A DNA stretch of 46,247 nt, from NCBI GenBank assembly GCA_946528555.1, contig CAMMYS010000010.1, forward strand, positions 1 to 46,247, given 5' to 3'. Positions 39,876-46,247 of the stretch are shown here, piece after piece. The notes beneath the pieces are model-generated. The model was given only the letters and a program-made list of their open reading frames with translations, ran no database searches and was not told the origin of the DNA. A program made the position numbers and the translations under genes. Within the stretch, counting starts at the first letter, position 1, and each line of letters begins with the position of its first letter. The DNA comes from an uncultured Mycoplasmatota bacterium (GTDB taxonomy: Bacteria > Bacillota_I > Bacilli_A > RF39 > UBA660).

Positions 39876-41777
39876 GTGGCAAGTTATGATGAAAAATCAA
39901 TAAAGATATTAGAAGGACTAGAAGCAGTAAGAAAAAGACCAGGTATGTATATTGGTTCAACTGATAAAAGAGGACTTCATCATTTAGTATGGGAAATTGT
40001 TGATAACTCAATAGACGAAGCTATCAATGGTTATGGAAATAAAATAACAGTTAAGATTACTAAACAAGGAAGCATTGTAGTTGAAGACCATGGTCGTGGT
40101 GTTCCAACAGGAAAACATGAGTCAGGTAAATCAACACCTGAGGTTATTTATACAATACTTCATGCTGGTGGAAAATTCGAAAACGATGGATATAAAGTTA
40201 GTGGTGGATTACATGGGGTTGGTTCTTCAGTAGTTAATGCATTATCTAAATGGATGAAAGTAACTATTAAAAGAGATGGTAAGATACATGAAATTACATT
40301 TAAAGATGGAGGTCATGTTGATCAACCATTAAAACAAATAGGGACAACTCGTGAAACAGGTACTACTGTTGAATTTTATCCTGATGCTAGTATATTTGGA
40401 AATATAAAGTTTAGTTATACTACTATATGTGAAAGAATGCAAGAAAGTGCATTTTTAATTAGTGGTTTAACTATGGAAGTAATAGATGAAGAAGATAATA
40501 AAACTAATGTCTATTGCTATGAAAATGGTTTAGTATCATTTATTAATTATATAAATGAAGAACAAGTACCATTACATAATCCAGTAAGTATTAGTGGTGA
40601 AAAGAATGGTATTATTGTTGATATAGCACTTCAATATACAAATTCATATAGTGAAAGTGTAGTTTCATTTGTTAATAATGTTAAAACAGTTGATGGCGGT
40701 TCTCATGAGGCCGGTTTTAAGAGTGGTTTAACAAAAGCATTCAATGAGTATATTAAAAAGAATGGATTGTTAAAAGGAAATGATACTTTAGATGGTAGTG
40801 ATACTAGAGAAGGTTTAAGTGCAGTTATTAGTTTAAAAATACCAGAAGCATTACTTCAATTTGAAGGACAAACTAAAGGTAAATTAGGAACTCCACAAGC
40901 AAAAACAGTTGTAGAAAATATTGTTTATGATAAGTTAAGTTTCTTCTTTGAAGAAAATAAAGATGCTACTAGTGCAATAATGGATAAAGCTTTAAAGAGT
41001 AAAATTGCTCGTGAAGCAGCTAGAAAAGCGAGAGAAGAAGCAAGAAGTGGAAAAAATAAATCTAAAATAGAAAAGAATCTTAGTGGTAAATTAGCACCAG
41101 CTCAAACAAAAAATCCAAAGATTAATGAGTTATTCTTAGTCGAGGGAGATTCTGCCGGTGGATCTGCTAAAGGTGGAAGAGATAGAAAATTCCAAGCAAT
41201 ATTACCACTTAGAGGAAAAGTATTAAATACAAGTAAAGCTAGTATTGAAGATGTATATAAAAATGAAGAATTAAATACAATGATATATACAATCGGAGCT
41301 GGTGTAGGTTCATCATTTGATCCTGAAGAATCAAATTATGATAAAGTTATTATCATGACCGATGCTGATGTTGATGGAGCTCATATTCAAATATTACTAT
41401 TAACATTCTTCTATAATTATATGAGACCATTAATTGAAGAAGGAAAACTTTATATAGCACTTCCTCCTTTATATAAATTAGATTATGGTAAAAATAGATT
41501 TTATGCATATTCTGATGAAGAATTACAAGATATAAAAAATAATAATAGTGGAAAATATACTATTCAAAGATATAAAGGTTTAGGTGAAATGAATGCTGAC
41601 CAATTATGGGAAACAACTATGAATCCTGAAACTAGAACTTTGATTAGAGTAAATATATCAGATGCTGCTCTTGCACAAAAGAGAGTAGATGTTTTAATGG
41701 GTGATAAAGTAGAACCTAGAAAAGAGTGGATTGATGAAAATGTTGAGTTTACTCTTGAGGATAATTATAGGGGGTAA
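39876..41777 (+). CDS. parE: DNA topoisomerase IV subunit B
   Basis: 633 aa, GTG start with AGGTGATG. The ATPase domain has EGLEAVRKRPGMYIG and VDNSIDEA; the TOPRIM part has LVEGDSAGGSAKGGRDR and MTDADVDGAHI. ParE rather than GyrB is indicated by IPEALLQFEGQTKGKLGTPQAK, REAARKAREEARSGKNKSK and the ending GDKVEPRKEWIDENVEF, which fit ParE of Bacilli better. Topo IV decatenates daughter chromosomes. parC follows after 5 bases, as in other Bacilli. Confidence 0.92.
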   Translation: MASYDEKSIKILEGLEAVRKRPGMYIGSTDKRGLHHLVWEIVDNSIDEAINGYGNKITVKITKQGSIVVEDHGRGVPTGKHESGKSTPEVIYTILHAGGKFENDGYKVSGGLHGVGSSVVNALSKWMKVTIKRDGKIHEITFKDGGHVDQPLKQIGTTRETGTTVEFYPDASIFGNIKFSYTTICERMQESAFLISGLTMEVIDEEDNKTNVYCYENGLVSFINYINEEQVPLHNPVSISGEKNGIIVDIALQYTNSYSESVVSFVNNVKTVDGGSHEAGFKSGLTKAFNEYIKKNGLLKGNDTLDGSDTREGLSAVISLKIPEALLQFEGQTKGKLGTPQAKTVVENIVYDKLSFFFEENKDATSAIMDKALKSKIAREAARKAREEARSGKNKSKIEKNLSGKLAPAQTKNPKINELFLVEGDSAGGSAKGGRDRKFQAILPLRGKVLNTSKASIEDVYKNEELNTMIYTIGAGVGSSFDPEESNYDKVIIMTDADVDGAHIQILLLTFFYNYMRPLIEEGKLYIALPPLYKLDYGKNRFYAYSDEELQDIKNNNSGKYTIQRYKGLGEMNADQLWETTMNPETRTLIRVNISDAALAQKRVDVLMGDKVEPRKEWIDENVEFTLEDNYRG

Positions 41778-41782
41778 TAGAA

Positions 41783-44326
41783 ATGAGCGAAGCAATTAAA
41801 AGAATACAAGAATATGCCCTTGAAGAAATAATGGGTTTGAGATTTGGAGCTTATGCAAAAGAAATAATTCAAGATAGAGCTATACCAGATGCAAGAGATG
41901 GTTTAAAACCAGTTCAAAGAAGAATATTATTTGATATGTATAAAAATAATAATACACATGAAAAACCATATGTAAAATGTGCTTTTACAGTTGGTAGTGT
42001 ATTAGGTAAATGGCATCCACATGGTGACTCAAGTGTATATGAAGCAATGGTTCGTATGAGTCAATGGTGGAAACAAAATCATATTTTAGTTGATATACAT
42101 GGTAATAATGGTTCTATGGATGGTGATGGTCCTGCTGCATATCGTTATACTGAAGCAAGATTATCTAAAATTAGTAATGAATTATTAGAAGCATTAGATA
42201 AAAATACTGTTCCATGGGCACCTAACTTTGATGATAGATTTTTAGAACCAACAGTTTTACCAGTAAAGTTTCCAAACTTATTAGTAAATGGTACTAATGG
42301 TATTAGTGCTGGTTATGCAACAAATATTCCACCACACAATTTAGGTGAAATAATTGATGCTACTATTAAAAGAATAGATAGTCCAAATTGTAGATTGGAT
42401 TCTATTTTAGAAATAGTTAAAGGTCCAGATTTTCCAACTGGTGGTATATGTATGGGTACTCAAGGTATCATAGATGCATTTACTACAGGTAGAGGAAAAG
42501 TAACAGTTAGATGTAAATATGAATATGCTAAAAATAAAGGTAAAGAACAAATTGTTATAACAGAAATACCATTTGAAGTTAATAAAGCTTTAATGGTTCA
42601 GAAGATAGATGCCATTAGAATAGACAAGAAAATAGATGGTATTCTTGAAGTAAGAGATGAAACTGATAGAGAAGGTATTAGAATAGTTGTTGATTTAAAG
42701 CAAGGTGCTGATAAAGAATTAATAACAAATTATTTACTTAAGAATACTGATATGCAAGTATCTTATAATTATAATATGGTAGCTATTGTAAATAGAAGGC
42801 CAATGACTCTTGGTATTATTCCACTTTTAGATGCATTTATTGCACATAGAAGAGAAGTAGTAATAGCAAGAACTAAGTTTGATCTAGAAGTAGATGAAAA
42901 AAGATGTCATATTTTAGAAGGTTTCATAAGAGCACTTTCTATATTAGATGATGTCATTAGAGTAATTCGTGCTAGTAAAAACAAAGCAGATGCAATAGAA
43001 AATTTAGTTAAAGAATTTGAGTTTACTCATGAACAATCTGAAGCTATTGTAATGATGCAATTATATAAATTAACTAATACTGATGTAGTTGAATTAAATG
43101 AAGAACATGATAGATTATTAGAAGAAATTAAATATTTTAAATCTATATTAAATGATGAAAGTGTATTAGTAAAATTAATTAAAGATGAATTACGTGCTGT
43201 TAAGAAAGAATATGCAGTACCAAGAAAAACAGTTATTACTACTGAAGCTGGTGATATAAAAATAGATGAACTTGATATGGTAAGTAAAGAAGACTTTGTA
43301 GTATGTGTAAGTGCTGCTGGATATGTTAAAAAACATTCAATTAAAGTATTTACATCAAATGACAAAGAATATCCTTCAGTAAAAGAAGGAGACTATATTG
43401 AAGGACTATATAAAGTTAACAATTTAGATACAATATTATTATTTACTAACAAAGGTAATTATTTATTTTTACCAGTTAGAGAAATAAATGAATGTAAGTT
43501 TAAAGATTTAGGTACACATATATCTAATATTATTAAAATATCTGATGGTGAAAAGATTATTAAATCTATCGCAGTTAGTAAATTTGATAAATCTTTAATC
43601 ACAGCATTTACTAAACAAGGTATGGTTAAGAGAATGATACTTAGTGATTTTGAAGTAAGTAGATATTCTAAACCAATTATGATGTTTAAACTTAAAGATA
43701 ATGATGAAGTAGTATCAATAAGTAGATGTGATGGAGAAAATACAGTTGTTATTACTAAAGATAATTTTGCATTAAGATATAATACTAGTGAAATCCCAGT
43801 AGTTGGATTACGTGCTAGTGGAGTTAAATCAGTTAAATTAAATGCTAATTCAGAAGTTATTAACTCATTCGTAGCTAGTAAATTTAAAGAATATATAACA
43901 GTATTTACAAATAGAAATACTGCTAAGAGATTTAAAGTAACAGATATTCCATTACTAGCAAGAGCAAAGAGAGGATCTCAAATAGTTAAGAGTCCTAAAT
44001 CAAAACAATACTTAATTACTAAAGCATTTAATACAAGTAGTAAGAGTATATTTGGTATTATCTCTGGTGAAATAGGATATTTAAAATCAAGTGATATAAA
44101 TATTATGGATCTTGCAAGTACAGGAAGTACTTATACTAAAAAAGAACCAGATGAAATATTTGTAGTAACAAGATATACAGATATAACAAAAGAAGAAAAA
44201 GAAACTGCTGAAGAAACAGAAGAAGTACCAAAAGAACAAGAAATAATCAAAGAAGAACCTCAAACAGAAGTACAAAAAGAAGAACAATTAACAATGAGTG
44301 ATTTCTTTGAAGAATTCAAAATATAA
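41783..44326 (+). CDS. parC: DNA topoisomerase IV subunit A
   Basis: 847 aa. [20 protein letters not shown] starts the breakage-reunion domain. The quinolone region reads [15 protein letters not shown], with the usual Ser and Glu. The catalytic Tyr is in [28 protein letters not shown] follows. The C-terminal beta-pinwheel lacks the GyrA-box, which with ParE as neighbour supports ParC. The last 50 residues are a Glu-rich extension not typical of ParC, ending [13 protein letters not shown]. An SD GGGGG precedes the ATG; a terminator follows. Confidence 0.93.
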   Translation: MSEAIKRIQEYALEEIMGLRFGAYAKEIIQDRAIPDARDGLKPVQRRILFDMYKNNNTHEKPYVKCAFTVGSVLGKWHPHGDSSVYEAMVRMSQWWKQNHILVDIHGNNGSMDGDGPAAYRYTEARLSKISNELLEALDKNTVPWAPNFDDRFLEPTVLPVKFPNLLVNGTNGISAGYATNIPPHNLGEIIDATIKRIDSPNCRLDSILEIVKGPDFPTGGICMGTQGIIDAFTTGRGKVTVRCKYEYAKNKGKEQIVITEIPFEVNKALMVQKIDAIRIDKKIDGILEVRDETDREGIRIVVDLKQGADKELITNYLLKNTDMQVSYNYNMVAIVNRRPMTLGIIPLLDAFIAHRREVVIARTKFDLEVDEKRCHILEGFIRALSILDDVIRVIRASKNKADAIENLVKEFEFTHEQSEAIVMMQLYKLTNTDVVELNEEHDRLLEEIKYFKSILNDESVLVKLIKDELRAVKKEYAVPRKTVITTEAGDIKIDELDMVSKEDFVVCVSAAGYVKKHSIKVFTSNDKEYPSVKEGDYIEGLYKVNNLDTILLFTNKGNYLFLPVREINECKFKDLGTHISNIIKISDGEKIIKSIAVSKFDKSLITAFTKQGMVKRMILSDFEVSRYSKPIMMFKLKDNDEVVSISRCDGENTVVITKDNFALRYNTSEIPVVGLRASGVKSVKLNANSEVINSFVASKFKEYITVFTNRNTAKRFKVTDIPLLARAKRGSQIVKSPKSKQYLITKAFNTSSKSIFGIISGEIGYLKSSDINIMDLASTGSTYTKKEPDEIFVVTRYTDITKEEKETAEETEEVPKEQEIIKEEPQTEVQKEEQLTMSDFFEEFKI

Positions 44327-44353
44327 AAAGTGTTTAAAAAACACTTTTTTTAT
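44326..44353 (+). terminator. parC terminator
   Basis: AAAAGTGTTT/AAACACTTTT stem with 3-base loop and T-run. Confidence 0.82.
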
Positions 44354-44378
44354 TGTATATTATATATAGGTGAATTCT

Positions 44379-44657
44379 ATGGCAGGTATGAATTTAAATC
44401 CATATGGATTAAATAATAATAAAAATTTTAGTAATCATTACTCAGGTAATAAAACTATCAGTAGTGAAACAATAAATCAAACAAAACAAGAACCAAATCA
44501 ATATTTAAAAGCATATGGTTTTAGAACAACAGATCCTAAAGATATGGATTTATCTAAAAAAGTAAAAAAAGAAAATAATAATTTGAAAAACTTATTAATT
44601 GTATTAGGGATTTTATTATTAGGAATAATAGTCATATTATTAGCAATTTTTCTATAA
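44379..44657 (+). CDS. Small tail-anchored membrane protein
   Basis: 92 aa. The ATG at 44379 follows AGGTGA (44368-44373). About 65 hydrophilic residues rich in Asn, Gln and Lys precede a Lys-rich patch (KKVKKENNN), and a single membrane helix forms the C-terminal end (LLIVLGILLLGIIVILLAIFL region). The basic patch before the helix puts the N-terminus in the cytoplasm. No family is recognised. It is monocistronic, just before tRNA-His. Confidence 0.65.
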   Translation: MAGMNLNPYGLNNNKNFSNHYSGNKTISSETINQTKQEPNQYLKAYGFRTTDPKDMDLSKKVKKENNNLKNLLIVLGILLLGIIVILLAIFL

Positions 44658-44661
44658 AACG

Positions 44662-44690
44662 TTGACTAATTCTAGTATTTATGTTAATAT
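44662..44690 (+). promoter_or_regulatory. Promoter of tRNA-His
   Basis: TTGACT, 17 bp, TAATAT with TG one base upstream. The expected start is a few bases before the tRNA. Confidence 0.8.
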
Positions 44691-44704
44691 TATCCTTGCA
44701 AAAC

Positions 44705-44781
44705 GGCGAGTTTGGTGAAGTGGTTAACACGGCGGATTGTGGTCCCGTTATGCGTGGGTTCGATTCCCACATCTCGCCCCA
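44705..44781 (+). tRNA. tRNA-His(GUG)
   Basis: 77 nt with encoded CCA. Anticodon GUG in loop UUGUGGU. The extra 5' G (-1) pairs with C73, the tRNA-His identity element. The acceptor stem has a U6-U67 mismatch. Confidence 0.93.
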
Positions 44782-44791
44782 GTTTAAAATG

Positions 44792-44822
44792 AAAAGAATC
44801 TATTTTATAGATTCTTTTTTTT
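44792..44822 (+). terminator. tRNA-His terminator
   Basis: 12-bp stem AAAAGAATCTAT/ATAGATTCTTTT with 3-base loop and T-run. Confidence 0.9.
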
Positions 44823-44831
44823 GTATCAAAA

Positions 44832-44840
44832 TGGTATAAT
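44832..44840 (+). promoter_or_regulatory. Extended -10 promoter of HAD gene
   Basis: TG, G, TATAAT, giving a leader of about 25 bases before the ATG at 44872. Confidence 0.55.
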
Positions 44841-44871
44841 AATATATATTAATAAAAATAAGGAGAATTAT

Positions 44872-45840
44872 ATGAATTATAAGAAAATAGTAGTTGCTGG
44901 CGGAGGTGTTTTGGGAAGTCAAATTGCTTTTCAATCAGCTTATTGTGGATACGATGTAACAATATGGTTAAGAAGTGAAGATAGTAAAACAAGAACACAA
45001 CCTAAGCTAGATGCATTAAAAAAAGATTATATTAAAACCATTGAGTCTTTAAATCCTCATGATGAGAACAGTTGGGCAAGAGGAATATCTGATATTGATA
45101 GTTTTAATAAAGAAGAGTGTTTAAAAAAAGTTGATCTTGCCTATAACAATATTAAATTAGAAGTTGATATGAAAGAAGCAGTGAAAGATGCAGATTTGGT
45201 AATTGAATCTATGGCTGAGATTAAAGATGAAAAAATTAAATTTTATCAAACTTTAGCTCCATTGTTAGAAGAAAAAACGGTTATTGTAACTAACTCTTCT
45301 ACTCTATTACCATCTATGTTTGCTAAATATACAGGAAGACCCGAAAAATATTTATCACTTCATTTTGCAAATACAATATGGATTAAAAACACAGCTGAAG
45401 TAATGGCACATGATGGAACTGATAAAAAATATTTTGATGAGATAATGGAATTTGCAACAAGTATTCGAATGTTACCTCTTCCAATATTAAAAGAAAAATC
45501 AGGATATCTATTAAATTCTATGCTTGTACCATTTTTATTAAGTGGTATGGATTTATTAACGAATGGAATATCTGATGCTGAAAGTATTGATATTGCTTGG
45601 AAAAGAGGAACAGGTGCTCCAAAAGGACCATTTGAAATTATTGATACTGTAGGATTGACAACTGCAAAAAATATAGTTGAACAATATCAAAAAGTTCCTG
45701 GATTAATGAGTCCTTTATTAAAGAAAATGATGTTACCTTATAATTACAAAGGAATGTTAAATATGTTAAACCAATATATTGAAGAAGGAAAATTAGGGAA
45801 ATCCTCTGGGGAAGGTTTTTATAAATACGACAAATCATAA
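44872..45840 (+). CDS. 3-hydroxyacyl-CoA dehydrogenase family protein
   Basis: 322 aa; ATG at 44872 with AAGGAG. The N-terminal Rossmann site is VVAGGGVLGSQIAFQSAYCGYDV. Catalytic-region motifs are ADLVIESMAE, NSSTLLPSMFA and LHFANTIW; the usual catalytic His-Glu pair corresponds to H in SLHFAN and a Glu in the next helix (NTAEVMAH). The C-terminal helical domain ends GKLGKSSGEGFYKYDKS. The family oxidises 3-hydroxyacyl-CoA with NAD; some members use other 3-hydroxy acids. No beta-oxidation genes are near, so the pathway is unclear. It may be horizontally acquired (inference from context). Confidence 0.85.
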   Translation: MNYKKIVVAGGGVLGSQIAFQSAYCGYDVTIWLRSEDSKTRTQPKLDALKKDYIKTIESLNPHDENSWARGISDIDSFNKEECLKKVDLAYNNIKLEVDMKEAVKDADLVIESMAEIKDEKIKFYQTLAPLLEEKTVIVTNSSTLLPSMFAKYTGRPEKYLSLHFANTIWIKNTAEVMAHDGTDKKYFDEIMEFATSIRMLPLPILKEKSGYLLNSMLVPFLLSGMDLLTNGISDAESIDIAWKRGTGAPKGPFEIIDTVGLTTAKNIVEQYQKVPGLMSPLLKKMMLPYNYKGMLNMLNQYIEEGKLGKSSGEGFYKYDKS

Positions 45841-45960
45841 TCATTTGCAAATGTCATAATGTTGTGTTATATTTTATTTAGCAATTGAGAAAATCGTGAG
45901 TTCATAGATTTGTGCTGATTTTTCGTAAACACGTTAAATTGAGACCCCATTGTGAAAAAT
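45841..45960 (+). other. Non-coding stretch, unassigned
   Basis: No good ORF. The part at 45880-45955 (GAGTTCATAGATTTGTGCTG, then CACG and GAGACCCC) is richer in G and C than typical spacers here. On the minus strand there is only a 27-codon ORF. It could be a remnant of a mobile element or of a lost gene; nothing diagnostic is seen. Confidence 0.4.
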
Positions 45961-45985
45961 AAGTTGCTTTATGCAGCTTTTTTTA
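45961..45985 (+). terminator. Probable intrinsic terminator
   Basis: AAGTTGC/GCAGCTT stem (one T-G pair), 5-base loop, T-run. Confidence 0.7.
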
Positions 45986-46022
45986 TTGAATTAAATATGT
46001 TATCATTATTTAAGAGGTAATT

Positions 46023-46247
46023 ATGAAAAAGATATTTTTAATTTTTATTATTTGTATATTAATGTGTTCTTGTAATAAAAACAATGAAGCAAGAAAAGAT
46101 ATGTATAAAATAGGCTATTCTTCCAATTTAATAGATGAAAAAGACAGAAATGAACTAAGAAAAGTATTTGATGAACATAAACTATCTAATGTTGATTTAT
46201 TTTTTAAATGGTTAGATGATTTTAATAAAGAAGAAGATATGGGCTGT
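46023..46247 (+). CDS. Lipoprotein, DUF4300-like (3' end beyond window)
   Basis: ATG at 46023 with AGAGGT. 75 codons reach the right edge with no stop. The signal peptide ends LMCSC, a lipobox. The visible mature part (KIGYSSNLIDEKDRNELRKV, then NVDLFFKWLDDFNKE) resembles the start of DUF4300 lipoproteins from Streptococcus and related Bacillota, whose role is unknown. The assignment rests on about 50 residues. Confidence 0.6.
   Translation, partial: MKKIFLIFIICILMCSCNKNNEARKDMYKIGYSSNLIDEKDRNELRKVFDEHKLSNVDLFFKWLDDFNKEEDMGC

Noticed and set aside
1..46247. Mycoplasma-type code (TGA as Trp)
   Set aside because: rpmB and rimM end in TGA at the expected place, and Trp is encoded by TGG throughout; MurB also shows a cell wall.

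Overview
The window is an AT-rich (roughly 70-75% A+T), densely packed piece of a bacterial chromosome. Gene content points to a low-GC Bacillota, probably one of the small-genome, walled, uncultured gut Bacilli related to the RF39/Mollicutes side of the tree. The evidence is parE-parC, scpA-scpB, lexA, rpsD, rpmB, folD, murB, lspA, rluD, rimM-trmD, proS and a type IV pilus-type ATPase plus pilin. MurB indicates a peptidoglycan wall. TGA is a real stop (rpmB and rimM end in TGA), so the code is standard. The taxon is inferred from gene style and content, not from a marker search. Shine-Dalgarno (SD) sites are often AGGTGAT-like, and several GTG/TTG starts are used.

Layout. 1-220 is the start of a TraX-like membrane protein on the minus strand. 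292-4766 holds extracytoplasmic genes: an anchored rhodanese-like protein, a thioredoxin-like lipoprotein, an 889-aa secreted Cys-rich protein ending in a self-processing Hint (intein/Hedgehog-like) domain, and a small anchored protein. 4835-9861 has a purine permease, small membrane proteins and lipoproteins, a UlaG-like hydrolase, a membrane-anchored serpin and a DUF4116 protein. 9952-13176 is one fused ABC ATPase/FtsX permease. 13260-15875 links a Pro-rich membrane protein to scpA-scpB. 15883-22600 has a kinase-fold protein, a cyclophilin lipoprotein, folD, a TtcA-type enzyme, rpsD with a structured leader, murB, rpmB and an unknown protein with a beta-clamp-binding tail. 22687-26030 encodes two large surface proteins and a small DUF1292-like protein. 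26083-28631 is lspA-rluD-rhomboid. 28656-33802 holds lexA, a PilB/GspE ATPase with a Thr/Glu/Pro/Ala-rich tail, a prepilin and proS. 33930-38753 is a surface protein followed by YgjP-like, TrmH-family, rimM, trmD and two unknown genes. 38770-38930 carries tRNA-Glu and tRNA-Ile. 39094-44657 is a DUF5684-like protein, parE, parC and a tail-anchored protein. tRNA-His, a 3-hydroxyacyl-CoA dehydrogenase and the start of a lipoprotein end the window.

Regulatory layout is very compact. Many units end in a perfect hairpin plus T-tract, and the next promoter, often an extended -10 (TGnTATAAT or TGnTAAAAT), begins within tens of bases. Four gene pairs share the stop/start TAATG. lspA and the traX-like gene appear leaderless.

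The most unusual content is the Hint-terminated Cys-rich exoprotein next to two extracytoplasmic thiol-type proteins, the membrane serpin, the low-complexity tail on a pilus ATPase, and the prepilin gene that runs into proS. No CRISPR array, intact insertion sequence or prophage was seen, and no gene-free stretch exceeds about 230 bases.
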